Origin: Burkholderia vietnamiensis LMG 10929
GTDB lineage: Bacteria; Pseudomonadota; Gammaproteobacteria; Burkholderiales; Burkholderiaceae
Direction: 5' to 3'
Length of the DNA: 64,000 nucleotides
NCBI RefSeq assembly: GCF_000959445.1
Contig: NZ_CP009632.1
Coordinates: 1,184,368 to 1,248,367, forward strand
The position numbers and the translations under genes were made by a program. Within the stretch, counting starts at the first letter, position 1; each line of letters starts with the position of its first letter. The notes under the pieces were generated by a model. That model was not told the DNA's origin. It saw only the letters and a list, made by a program, of their open reading frames with translations, and ran no database searches. Below, in pieces: positions 9,059-17,301 of this stretch.

Positions 9059-9485
9059 TGCTGGCGGGGGTGCGGCTGCGTGGCTGCATCGCTGCGTGGC
9101 TGCGCCGGCTGTAGCACGCCGTAGCTCGGAACTCGGGGTTTGGGCTCGTCGCTTGGCGCTTGGCGCTTGGCGCTTGGCGCTGGTAGCTCGTAGCTCGTAG
9201 CTCGTAGCTCGTAGCTCGTAGCTCGTAGCTCGTAGCTCGTAGCTCGTAGCTCGAGTGTGTAGCTCGCAGCGCGTCACCTGCAGCCCGGCGCCCAGAGGGT
9301 GCAACTCGCAGTGTGCCGCTTGCAGCCCGGAGTGCGGAGCTAGTAGCTCGCAGCTCACCGGTCATAGCCCCCGCCCGCCGCGCGTACCGCGTCGCTCGGT
9401 AGCCCGTGCCTGTAGCGCCATAGCCCGTAGCCGCGCGCCTCCGTACGCGCCGCCCAAGCCGCATACGCAGCGCATACAAAAACCA
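9059..9485. other. Non-coding stretch rich in short tandem repeats
   Basis: No gene is supported here. The stretch is built of short GC-rich repeats, chiefly GCTTGGC and TAGCTCG heptamers (listed separately), with diverged relatives spread to about 9430. Frames that stay open through it on either strand only translate the repeat. Confidence 0.6.
9151..9253. repeat. Tandem heptanucleotide repeats
   Basis: About four copies of GCTTGGC (9151-9180) are followed by ten perfect copies of TAGCTCG (9184-9253). Degenerate copies of the second unit flank it. The copy number would be expected to vary by replication slippage. Confidence 0.9.
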
Positions 9486-9510
9486 ACGGCGCCGGTTTCA
9501 CCGGCGCCGT
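9486..9510 (-). terminator. Terminator of the DUF4148-like gene
   Basis: Perfect 11-bp stem ACGGCGCCGGT/ACCGGCGCCGT. Read on the minus strand it is followed by TTGGTTTTTG, 24 bp after the stop of the gene at 9534. Confidence 0.85.
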
Positions 9511-9533
9511 CTCCTTACCTCGCTCCCCGCCCG

Positions 9534-9863
9534 TTACTGCCCCGATGCCGGCGCGGCCGGCACGCTCTTCGTCGCGGGCGCCTTCTCCACCGCGTTCTGC
9601 GGGTAATTGCTCTGATCGTTGGTCAGCCGGTAGCCGCTGCCCGTGCCGATCGCCTTCAGGTCCTTCGCGTGGCGCGCGCGCGCCGCCTTGCGGGCGGCCT
9701 TCTTCTGCGCCTTGTCGAGCTGCTTCTGGGTCTGCGCGGATGCCGAAGCCTGCAGCGGCGCCGACGCCGCATCCTGTGCATATGCGGCCGGCGCGGCGGT
9801 CAGCAACAGACCGAACGACGCCGTGATTGCCGCTGCCACCGAAACCACGCGAGACTTCGTCAT
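9534..9863 (-). CDS. Small exported DUF4148-like protein
   Basis: Product of 109 residues. A signal peptide (AAAITASFGLLLTAAPAAYAQ) is followed by a Lys/Ala/Arg-rich helix (KQLDKAQKKAARKAARARHAKDLKA) and the motif NDQSNYPQN. The same layout, including the NDPNYPQN version of that motif, occurs in the paralogue at 51498, and a related AGYKP...YPNALQAAQ form occurs at 56851. These are small periplasmic proteins common in Burkholderia with no known function. The open frame continues far upstream to 10604 but only overlaps another gene, so the ATG at 9863 (MTKSRVVSVAA) is chosen. Confidence 0.75.
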   Translation of the reverse strand: MTKSRVVSVAAAITASFGLLLTAAPAAYAQDAASAPLQASASAQTQKQLDKAQKKAARKAARARHAKDLKAIGTGSGYRLTNDQSNYPQNAVEKAPATKSVPAAPASGQ

Positions 9864-10150
9864 GGCCGGAACTCCTTGTCGATTGTTGGTTGTGGGTCGA
9901 ACGCCCGCGTGCGATGCCGGCGCCGATGCAACGTTAGCCGATCGCCGGAAAAATGTCCGTGCGAGTTTCTGAATTCTCCTGATAACGGCCGCGATACGTC
10001 GGCGGCCCGCACATTGTCCATGCCGGCCCGAGGCGCTTGCCGCCGCGCCGCCGATTCGCACCGCGTCGCACGACACGCCGCATCGCGGCCTGGCCGCCGT
10101 GCGCGCAAACCTCGCGAAAGCCGCAGCCGGCGAGCCGCCGCCGCCCAGCC

Positions 10151-10885
10151 TCAAATCCATCGCGACAACACCGGCAGCAGGATCGGCACGATGAACGCGG
10201 TGAGCACGCCGTTCAGCCCCATGCCGAGTCCCGCGAACGCGCCGGTTTCCTCGCCGATCTGAAACGCGCGCGCGGTGCCGATCCCGTGCGACGCGACGCC
10301 CAGCGCGAAGCCGCGCACGGCCGGCTCGTCGATGCGCAGCACGTTCAGGATCGCGCGCGCGCACACCGCACCGAAGATGCCGGTCGAAATCACCAGCACG
10401 GCGGTGAGCGACGGAATTCCGCCGATCTGCTGCGCGACCGCCATCGCGATCGGCGTGGTCGCGGATTTCGGCGCGAGCGATGCAATCGTCTGATGCGACG
10501 CGCCGAACAACGCCGCAACGCCCACCGCGGAAACGATCGCGGTCAACGAGCCGGCCAGCAGCCCGACGAGCAGCGGCAGCGCGGCGCGCCGCAGCTTCGA
10601 CCACTGGCGATACAGCGGCAGCGCGAGCGCGACGGTCGCCGGGCCGAGCAGGAAATGGACGAACTGCGCGCCCTCGAAATACGTCGGATACGGCGTATGC
10701 GTGACGGTCAACAGCCCGACAATCAGCGCGACGGCGATCAGCACCGGATTCGCGAGCGGGTTGAAGCGCGAGCGCGCATAGACGGCCTGCGCGATCAGGT
10801 AGGCGATCAGCGTGATGGTGAGGCCGAGCAGCGGCGTGGCGGCGAGATAGACCCAGATCGCGCCGAGTTTCGGGAAGGCCGTCAT
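10151..10885 (-). CDS. lrgB: LrgB/CidB-family membrane protein
   Basis: Product of 244 residues with multiple membrane helices. Signatures of the LrgB family are present: LGPATVALALPLY, a run of small residues LLAGSLTAIVSAVGVA, KSATTPIAM in the conserved loop, and ASHGIGTARAF near the C-terminus. LrgB and its partner LrgA affect murein hydrolase activity and small-metabolite (for example pyruvate) transport in other bacteria. Its start overlaps the stop of the upstream partner gene by 4 bp (ATGA), so the two are translationally coupled. Confidence 0.88.
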   Translation of the reverse strand: MTAFPKLGAIWVYLAATPLLGLTITLIAYLIAQAVYARSRFNPLANPVLIAVALIVGLLTVTHTPYPTYFEGAQFVHFLLGPATVALALPLYRQWSKLRRAALPLLVGLLAGSLTAIVSAVGVAALFGASHQTIASLAPKSATTPIAMAVAQQIGGIPSLTAVLVISTGIFGAVCARAILNVLRIDEPAVRGFALGVASHGIGTARAFQIGEETGAFAGLGMGLNGVLTAFIVPILLPVLSRWI

Positions 10886-11253
10886 CGTGCCTCCCCCGCC
10901 GTGCCAGACGCGGGCCGCTGGCGCCGCAGCAACGCGCGCGTGACGAGCGCCGTGACGGCGATCGCGAGCGTCGTGCTCACCGCGAGCGCGACGACGACCG
11001 CGAGCGCATCGCCGCGCACGCGGGAAGCCGACACCATGATGCCGACGCCGGCCGGCACGAACAGCAGCGACAGATGGCGCAGCAGTTCGAACGCGCTCGG
11101 CTCGATCGCGTCGGCCACCTGCGGGCGCAGCATCACGAAGCCGAACAGCAGCAGCATGCCGATCACCGGGCCGGGCACCGGTATGCCGAACAGATAGGAC
11201 ACGCCTTCCCCGAGGCACTGGAAGGTCAACAAGACCGCGAACGCCTGCAGCAT
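10882..11253 (-). CDS. lrgA: CidA/LrgA-family holin-like protein
   Basis: Product of 123 residues with four membrane helices. The stretch FQCLGEGVSYLFGIPVPGPVIGMLLLFG and the later LSLLFVPAGVGIMV are classical CidA/LrgA motifs. It is the holin-like partner of the LrgB protein encoded immediately downstream with a 4-bp overlap. The reading frame continues upstream to 11481 with Arg-rich sequence, so the ATG at 11253 is preferred. Regulation is not evident: no LysR (CidR-type) gene is adjacent. Confidence 0.85.
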   Translation of the reverse strand: MLQAFAVLLTFQCLGEGVSYLFGIPVPGPVIGMLLLFGFVMLRPQVADAIEPSAFELLRHLSLLFVPAGVGIMVSASRVRGDALAVVVALAVSTTLAIAVTALVTRALLRRQRPASGTAGEAR

Positions 11254-11453
11254 CAAACACTTCTCCCGAACGTGGCCGCGCCGGCGTGCCGCCGCGCGCG
11301 CGATGGGCCGGCCGCACCCGGCGCCGGCATGAACGATACGCGCGATCGTACCAACAATGAATGCGCCGCGCCCGCGCGCGGGGCCGTCACGCTGCCGGTT
11401 CGATCCGCTTCGCGATGCCGCGCCTCGCCGCACGCGTCCCGCCCACGCAAAAA

Positions 11454-11477
11454 AGCGACGGGCCGAAGCCCGCCGCT
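11454..11477 (-). terminator. Terminator of the esterase gene
   Basis: Near-perfect stem-loop (AGCG-A-CGGGC / GCCCG-C-CGCT, one mismatch). On the minus strand it is followed by a run of T (11449-11454). It lies about 50 bp after the stop of the gene at 11529. Confidence 0.75.
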
Positions 11478-11528
11478 GCACCGATCGGCTTAGGCGTGTT
11501 CACGCCGGCGCGAATGCCGCTCGCCGCG

Positions 11529-12563
11529 TTACTTCAGCCGCGCCGCGATTTCGTTGCCCATCGCCTTCATCGCGGCCTTCGTCGGCGCGTCGTTGGCGAG
11601 CGCGTTGAGCAGGCCGAAATCGTGGATCGTGCCGTCGTAACGCGTGGTCGTGGCGTCGACGCCCGCTGCGTCGAGCTTGCGGCCGTACGCTTCGCCTTCG
11701 TCACGCAGCACGTCGAACTGCGCGACCTGGATCAGCGCCGGCGGCAGGCCCTTCAGCTGCGCGACGCTCGCGCGCAGCGGCGACGCGTAGATCTCGTCGC
11801 GTTGCGCTTCGTTCTTCGTGTAGGCGTTCCAGAACCACTTCATCAACGGCCGCGTCAGGAAGTGTCCCTGCGCGTATGCGCCGTACGAGCCGGTGTTGAA
11901 GTCGTGATCCGTGACCGGCCACAACAGCCCCTGGAAACGGATCGCCGGGCCGCCCTTGTCCTTCGCCATCAGCGCGACGACCGCCGCCATGTTCCCGCCG
12001 ACGCTGTTGCCGACCACCGCGAGACGGCTGCCGTCGACGCCGATCTCCGCACCGTGCGCCGCGACCCATTTCGTCGCCGCATACGCCTGGTTGATCGCGA
12101 CCGGGTAATGCGCTTCCGGCGACGGCGTGTAGTTGACGAACACCGCGACGGCGCCCGATTGCACGACGAGATCGCGCACGAGGCGCTCGTGGGTCGGGAA
12201 GTCGCCGAGAATCCAGCCGCCCCCGTGGAAGAACATGAACACCGGCGGCGTGCCGCTCACCTGTTGCGGCCGCACGATCGTGATCGGCACCGACAGCCCG
12301 TCCTGCTCGATCGTGCGGGTCGACACGTCGATGCCGGACAGATCGACCTTCACGCCGCTCTGCGCATCGACCAGCACCTGACGCGCCTTCTCGGGGCTCA
12401 GTGTCTCGAGGCCCGGCCCCTTCTGGCCGTTCAGCACGGCGAGGAACGCGCTCGTCGCGGTGTCGGGGCGAACGGCTTGCGCGGATGCCGCGGTGGCGGC
12501 CGATGCGCCGGACCACGTGGCTGCGACGACGGCGGCGATCAACAGCGGCTTGACGATCTTCAT
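11529..12563 (-). CDS. Exported alpha/beta hydrolase (HSL-type esterase)
   Basis: Product of 344 residues with a signal peptide (hydrophobic PLLIAAVVAATWSGASAATAA). The oxyanion-hole motif FFHGGGW, the nucleophile elbow GNSVGGN (Ser) and a C-terminal HDFGLLN with the catalytic His mark the hormone-sensitive-lipase family (alpha/beta hydrolase fold-3). The acid residue is probably in QFDVLRDEGEAY. It would hydrolyse esters in the periplasm or outside; the substrate is unknown. It lies 72 bp downstream of the ohr gene in the same direction, with a separate terminator of its own. Confidence 0.86.
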   Translation of the reverse strand: MKIVKPLLIAAVVAATWSGASAATAASAQAVRPDTATSAFLAVLNGQKGPGLETLSPEKARQVLVDAQSGVKVDLSGIDVSTRTIEQDGLSVPITIVRPQQVSGTPPVFMFFHGGGWILGDFPTHERLVRDLVVQSGAVAVFVNYTPSPEAHYPVAINQAYAATKWVAAHGAEIGVDGSRLAVVGNSVGGNMAAVVALMAKDKGGPAIRFQGLLWPVTDHDFNTGSYGAYAQGHFLTRPLMKWFWNAYTKNEAQRDEIYASPLRASVAQLKGLPPALIQVAQFDVLRDEGEAYGRKLDAAGVDATTTRYDGTIHDFGLLNALANDAPTKAAMKAMGNEIAARLK

Positions 12564-12635
12564 GATGAAACTCCCTGGCTCAATCGGTATGCAACGGATG
12601 GACGGTGGACTGCGTGGTAGCGGAATCGGGTGCGA

Positions 12636-13061
12636 TCAGACGAGCGTCAGCGTGACGTCGATGTTGCCGCGCGTCGCGTTCGAGTACGGGCAGACGATGT
12701 GCGCGCGATCGATCAACGTTTGTGCGGTTTCGCGGTCGAGGCCCGGCAGCGAAATCTTCAGTTCGACCTCGATGCCGAAGCCGTTCGGGATCGCGCCGAT
12801 CCCGACGCTGCCCTCGATCGCGGCATCCGCGGGGATCGCGATCTTGTCGCGCGCCGCGACGAACTTCATCGCGCCGATAAAGCACGCGCTGTAGCCGGCC
12901 GCGAACAGCTGCTCGGGGTTCGCGCCCGCGCCGCCCGCACCGCCGAGCTCGCGCGGCGTGGTCAGCTTCAGGTCGAGGCCGCTTTCCGGCACGGTCGCAC
13001 GGCCGTCGCGGCCGCCGGTGGCTTTTGCATGAGCGCGGTAGAGAACTTTTTCGATCGACAT
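12636..13061 (-). CDS. ohr: Organic hydroperoxide resistance protein Ohr
   Basis: Product of 141 residues, the size of Ohr. The two catalytic cysteines are seen in [12 protein letters not shown] and [12 protein letters not shown], together with the Ohr N-terminal pattern [17 protein letters not shown]. Ohr is a thiol peroxidase that uses lipoylated partners to reduce organic hydroperoxides. The ATG at 13061 follows an AAGGAG ribosome-binding site; a longer frame to 13097 is rejected. Operator-like palindromes at 13151 and 13217 lie upstream, suggesting control by the TetR-family gene that follows rather than by the usual MarR-type OhrR. Confidence 0.92.
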   Translation of the reverse strand: MSIEKVLYRAHAKATGGRDGRATVPESGLDLKLTTPRELGGAGGAGANPEQLFAAGYSACFIGAMKFVAARDKIAIPADAAIEGSVGIGAIPNGFGIEVELKISLPGLDRETAQTLIDRAHIVCPYSNATRGNIDVTLTLV

Positions 13062-13150
13062 GACAGACTCCTTTTCAACGATGAGTGAGTGAACCAACTT
13101 GCAAACCGGGGCCGCGCGCCGGCGGTGTCGCCGTCGGCATCGCGTTTGTT

Positions 13151-13166
13151 TATCTACTCATAGATA
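13151..13166. promoter_or_regulatory. TetR-type operator copy 1 (ohr promoter)
   Basis: TATCTACTCATAGATA: perfect 6-bp arms TATCTA/TAGATA with a 4-bp spacer, 90 bp upstream of the ohr start. It is identical to copy 3, which sits just before the tetR-family start. Confidence 0.75.
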
Positions 13167-13216
13167 GATAAACCAGCCCAAAAAGTGCGGATGTTTCATT
13201 CATCCGCTTCAAAAAC

Positions 13217-13232
13217 TATCTACTACAAGATA
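13217..13232. promoter_or_regulatory. TetR-type operator copy 2
   Basis: TATCTACTACAAGATA: the same dyad as copies 1 and 3 with changes in the spacer and one arm base. It lies between ohr and the tetR-family gene. Confidence 0.6.
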
Positions 13233-13275
13233 GACAACCAGCCACAACAAAAAGCGGTGCAAACATGCCCGGCGC

Positions 13276-13842
13276 TCAAGCCCGGACCTTCCACACCGCC
13301 TCTACATCTTCGAGGCGCGCCCGCGTATGAAACAGCCGGCTGGCCAGCACGCTGCCCTGAAACGCCGCGAACAGCGTGCGCGCCGCCGATTCCGGCTTGC
13401 CGCTGAACTGCAGCGTGCCTTCGGCCGCGCCCTGGGTCAGCAGCTCGGCGAGCCACTTTTCGTTCGCCTTGAAGAACGCCTGCACCGCTTGCCGCACGTT
13501 GTCCGGCAACGATTCGATATCGGCCGCCAGCATGCCGCAGAGGCAGATCCGGTCGCCGTCGCCGAGCGTGCGCCCGAACAGCTTCGTGTACAGGCTCAGC
13601 TTCACGTCGGCCGGCAGCGCTGGATCGATCGTCCGGATCGCCGCAAGCACGTCGTCGCTGTAGGCCGCTACCGCTTCCAGCACGAGGTCGTCCTTCGACG
13701 GGAAGTAGTAGTGGATGCTCGACGTCTTCACGCCCACCAGATCCGACAGGTCTCGATAGCTGAAGCCGTTGTAACCACGCAGCATCATCAGCGTGATCGC
13801 ATGATCGAGAATCTGTTCGCGGACGGTCGGTTTCGTTTCCAT
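13276..13842 (-). CDS. TetR-family repressor, probably of ohr
   Basis: Product of 188 residues. The N-terminal helix-turn-helix (REQILDHAITLMMLRGYNGFSYRDLSDLVGVKTSSIHYYFPSKDDL) is a clear TetR type, followed by an all-helical ligand domain with Cys residues in GDRICLCGML. The gene sits upstream of ohr in the same direction, with three copies of the dyad TATCTA-N4-TAGATA around it: one directly before its own start (13854) and two before ohr. This layout suggests self-repression and repression of ohr. The two adjacent Cys residues could sense oxidants; that is speculation. Confidence 0.85.
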   Translation of the reverse strand: METKPTVREQILDHAITLMMLRGYNGFSYRDLSDLVGVKTSSIHYYFPSKDDLVLEAVAAYSDDVLAAIRTIDPALPADVKLSLYTKLFGRTLGDGDRICLCGMLAADIESLPDNVRQAVQAFFKANEKWLAELLTQGAAEGTLQFSGKPESAARTLFAAFQGSVLASRLFHTRARLEDVEAVWKVRA

Positions 13843-13853
13843 GGATCGAAATT

Positions 13854-13869
13854 TATCTACTCATAGATA
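13854..13869. promoter_or_regulatory. TetR-type operator copy 3 (tetR promoter)
   Basis: TATCTACTCATAGATA, identical to copy 1, centred 20 bp upstream of the tetR-family start codon. This is where a self-regulating TetR repressor would bind. Confidence 0.75.
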
Positions 13870-14043
13870 GAGAGTCAAGCACTTTTTTACGGGCGCGGCG
13901 GCGGTGCGGCGCTTCGCTTCCTTACGACCGGCCTGCAGCGTCGGCGAATCGGTGCGACACTCCCTGCCGGACGACGCGGTCGCAACGTATGACGCTCGAT
14001 CGACGTCGGATCGCGTGGCCGAATCACCGGAGGAAAAAGATCG

Positions 14044-15897
14044 ATGTTTTCGTGGTTTGAACGGCGCCTGCCCACCTTCCCGCTCGACGATCCCGTCACG
14101 CCGCCGAAGGGATTCTTCTCGTTCGTCTGGGCGTGCACGAAAGGCGCGCGCGGCTGGCTTCTGCTGATCGCGCTCACGTCGGCCGCGCTCGCCGGCTACG
14201 AGGCCGCGTTGTTCGCGATGATGGGGCGCGTGGTCGACTGGCTGTCGTCGGCGACGCCGGCCGACTTCGGCGGCCGCCACTTCGGCACGCTCGTCGGGTT
14301 CGCGGCGATCCTCGCGGCCAGCGCGCTGCTGATTGCGCTGCATACGCTCGTCAAGCACCAGGTGCTGGCGATCAACTTCCCGATGCGGCTGCGCTGGCTG
14401 TTTCACCGGCTGATGCTCGACCAGAGCCTGTCGTTCTATGCGAACGAGTTCGCCGGCCGCGTGACGACCAAGATCATGCAGACCGCGCTCGCGGTGCGCG
14501 ATGCGCTGTTCATGTCGGTCGACGTCGTGATCGGGGTCGCGGCTTACCTGATCGGCATCCTCGCGCTCGCGGCCAGCTTCGACTGGCGGCTGATGATCCC
14601 GCTCGCGCTGTGGGCGCTCGGCTACGGCGCCGCCTGCGCGTTCTTCGTGCCGCGGCTCGGGCGCGTCGGCAGCGAGCAGGCCGACGCGCGCGCGCTGATG
14701 ACGGGCCGCATCACCGACGCCTATTCGAACATCACGACCGTAAAGCTGTTCTCGCACACGCGCCGCGAAGCCGATCACGCGCGGCACGCGATGGAGGCGT
14801 TCAAGGCGACCGGCGACGCGCAGATGCGTCTCGTCAGCGCGTTCGAGATCGTCAACCATCTGCTGTCGACGCTGCTGCTGGTCGGCTCGACCGGCCTCGC
14901 GCTGTATCTGTGGCTGCACGGCGAGGCGAGCGCGGGCGTGGTCGCGGCGGTGGTCGCGATGGCGCTGCGCCTGTCGAGCTATTCGCACTGGATCATGTGG
15001 GAGATGACCGAGCTGTTCGAGAACGTCGGCACGATCCAGGACGGCATCAACACGCTGACGAAGGTGCGCAGCGTGCGCGACGCGCCGGACGCGACGGCGC
15101 TCACCGTGCCGCGCGGCGAAATCGTGTTCGACAACGTGCGCTTCGCCCACGAAGAACACGACACGCCGGTGTTCGACGGGCTGAACCTGACGATCCGGCC
15201 GGGCGAGCGGATCGGTCTGATCGGTCGTTCGGGGGCCGGCAAGTCGACGCTGGTGAACCTGCTGCTGCGCTTCTACGACGTCGACGGCGGCTCGATCCGG
15301 ATCGACGGGCAGGACATCGCGCACGTGACGCAGGACAGCCTGCGCGCGGCGATCGGGATGGTGACGCAGGATACGTCGCTGCTGCATCGGACGATGCGCG
15401 AGAACATTCTGTATGGGCGGCCCGACGCGACCGAGCGCGAGATGCGCGAAGCGGCCGTGCGTGCGGAGGCGGCCGACTTCATCGCGCAGCTGCGCGACCG
15501 GCACGGGCGCAGCGGCTACGACGTCGAGGTCGGCGAGCGCGGCGTGAAGTTGTCCGGCGGCCAGCGGCAGCGCGTCGCGATCGCGCGCGTGATGCTCAAG
15601 GACGCGCCGATCCTCGTGCTCGACGAAGCGACCAGCGCGCTCGACTCGGAAGTCGAGGTCGCGATCCAGCGCAGCCTCGACAGCCTGATGAGCGGCAAGA
15701 CGGTGATCGCGATCGCGCACCGGCTGTCGACGATCGCGGCGATGGATCGGCTGATCGTGCTCGATGCGGGGCGCATCGTCGAGGTCGGCACGCACGCCGA
15801 GCTGCTGCAGCGCGGCGGCATCTATGCGGCGCTGTGGGCGCATCAGAGTGGTGGGTTCCTCGGCGAAACGGCGGAAGCGCAACGCGAGACGCAGTAA
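14044..15897 (+). CDS. ABC exporter, fused permease and ATPase
   Basis: Product of 617 residues: six membrane helices (about residues 30-340), then a nucleotide-binding domain. The Walker A motif is GRSGAGKST, the signature LSGGQRQRVAIARVML, Walker B ILVLDEATSALD and the H-loop IAHRLST. This is the MsbA/ATM-type half-transporter that works as a homodimer in the inner membrane to export lipids, peptides or drugs. The ATG at 14044 follows GGAGG. No partner gene is adjacent, so the substrate is unassigned. Confidence 0.92.
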   Translation: MFSWFERRLPTFPLDDPVTPPKGFFSFVWACTKGARGWLLLIALTSAALAGYEAALFAMMGRVVDWLSSATPADFGGRHFGTLVGFAAILAASALLIALHTLVKHQVLAINFPMRLRWLFHRLMLDQSLSFYANEFAGRVTTKIMQTALAVRDALFMSVDVVIGVAAYLIGILALAASFDWRLMIPLALWALGYGAACAFFVPRLGRVGSEQADARALMTGRITDAYSNITTVKLFSHTRREADHARHAMEAFKATGDAQMRLVSAFEIVNHLLSTLLLVGSTGLALYLWLHGEASAGVVAAVVAMALRLSSYSHWIMWEMTELFENVGTIQDGINTLTKVRSVRDAPDATALTVPRGEIVFDNVRFAHEEHDTPVFDGLNLTIRPGERIGLIGRSGAGKSTLVNLLLRFYDVDGGSIRIDGQDIAHVTQDSLRAAIGMVTQDTSLLHRTMRENILYGRPDATEREMREAAVRAEAADFIAQLRDRHGRSGYDVEVGERGVKLSGGQRQRVAIARVMLKDAPILVLDEATSALDSEVEVAIQRSLDSLMSGKTVIAIAHRLSTIAAMDRLIVLDAGRIVEVGTHAELLQRGGIYAALWAHQSGGFLGETAEAQRETQ

Positions 15898-15955
15898 TGC
15901 GCAGGCGGCGGCGCGGTGGGTGCCGCGTCGCCGCAGCACGCCACCGTGCGCCGTG

Positions 15956-16477
15956 CTATCGACGACGCAACGCGCAATAAACGCCCGCGGCGCTCGCGCC
16001 GAACACCAGATGCGCAACCAGCGTGATCGCGCCGCGCACCTGCGCGAACCACGGAAACACCGCGGTAAACGCGTACAGGTTGACGCCGTAGAGAACGAGC
16101 CCGAACACGGCGCCTGCGCACAGTGCGGCGCCGCGCGACAGATTGCGCACCAGCGCCGCGAGCATGGCTGCGTACGCGAGCGACAGCGCGGCGTGTACCA
16201 GCGTCGCCACGCCCATGATAGTCGGATCGAAACCCGCGGACGATCGAAGCGCCGTGCGCCCCAACGCGATCGCCGCCGTCAGCCGCGCGTCGCGCAGCAG
16301 GTTGCGCAGGGCATCATCGCCGGCAAGCGGCCAGAGCAGCAGTTCGATCACGGTCGAAGCAAGCGCCGCCGCGCATGCCGCGTACAGGATCGGGACGGGA
16401 CGGAGCCGGTTCACGTGGGCCGCCTGCCATGTATGACGGCTTGCCGCGCGATCCGCGCCGCCGCCGTGCGTGTACAT
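15956..16477 (-). CDS. Small four-helix membrane protein, unknown function
   Basis: Product of 173 residues with about four hydrophobic helices: LYAACAAALASTVIELLLWPLAG, the stretch around ATLVHAALSLAYAAMLAALV, LCAGAVFGLVLYGVNLYAF, and GAITLVAHLVFGASAAGVYC. I do not recognise a named family; similar-looking proteins in this group are annotated only as hypothetical. A GTG at 16414 would give a shorter protein that starts at NRLRPVPILY and is equally plausible. Confidence 0.6.
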   Translation of the reverse strand: MYTHGGGADRAASRHTWQAAHVNRLRPVPILYAACAAALASTVIELLLWPLAGDDALRNLLRDARLTAAIALGRTALRSSAGFDPTIMGVATLVHAALSLAYAAMLAALVRNLSRGAALCAGAVFGLVLYGVNLYAFTAVFPWFAQVRGAITLVAHLVFGASAAGVYCALRRR

Positions 16478-16490
16478 GCGCGTGCGCGGA

Positions 16491-17150
16491 CTACAGAGGA
16501 CGATCGCAATCGGTCCAGTACGCGAACGGATCGCGATGGCGCGGATAGTGCGAGTCGAGCCATTTCAACAACGTCGCACGTGCGTTGTCGAGATCGGCCT
16601 TAGACGACGACGTCGTCAACTCGTGCAGCTCGACGGACTTTTCCCGGTCCATCACGTAGCAGTTCCAGTCAGGGCCGTCGAGATCCGGATCGTCGGAGGC
16701 CTTCGACGCCTTGCGCCAGCCCACGCCCTTGCGCGCATCGATGTAGTAGCGTGGATGCACTTTCAGGTAAGACATCTCGCCGCCCTGCAGGCTGCTTTCC
16801 GCACGCAGCACGTCGCGTTCGTCGACGATCTGCGTGACTTCGGGCAGCCGGCGCGCGCGCCAGCCGACCGGCAGCGTCGCCGTTGCGCGCACCGCGTCGT
16901 ACGCGCCCCACGTGAGCCCCCACGCTTGCGCCATGCGCTGCATGAACGCATCCGCGCCCGGATAGCCGCGCAGCTGGATGCGCGTCGACAGCGTGACTTC
17001 GACGCGGCCGTCCGCGCCGGTGGCGTCGTCGGCTGCTTCGAACGGGTTGCCCGGGCGCGACGCGCTCGGGCGCGCGTCCGCGGGCGCCAAGCCCGAAAAC
17101 AGCTGGTCCAGCGCAGCACGCGCCTTCGACGACTTGTCTGGTCTATTCAT
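16491..17150 (-). CDS. Hypothetical cytoplasmic protein
   Basis: Product of 219 residues with no signal peptide or membrane segment. It starts MNRPDKSSKARAALDQLFSGL, has a central STRIQLRGYPGADAFMQRMA segment and ends with HYPRHRDPFAYWTDCDRPL. No motif tells its function. The sequence is well formed with normal local codon use, and opposing frames give only low-complexity shadows, so it is probably a real gene. It follows in the same direction as the membrane protein gene 13 bp downstream, so the two may be co-transcribed. Confidence 0.6.
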   Translation of the reverse strand: MNRPDKSSKARAALDQLFSGLAPADARPSASRPGNPFEAADDATGADGRVEVTLSTRIQLRGYPGADAFMQRMAQAWGLTWGAYDAVRATATLPVGWRARRLPEVTQIVDERDVLRAESSLQGGEMSYLKVHPRYYIDARKGVGWRKASKASDDPDLDGPDWNCYVMDREKSVELHELTTSSSKADLDNARATLLKWLDSHYPRHRDPFAYWTDCDRPL

Positions 17151-17301
17151 TACTCGTTCCCTTTACATTCGAGCGGCTCGAACCGCTCGATTTCCGTATT
17201 TTCGTCCATCTGTCGAATCCCGCGCTTTTTCCGCGGTCGCATTGTCGGCGATCGGCCGGCCGCGGTCGAGCGGCAACGACGCCGACGCACGCGCGGCTGG
17301 C

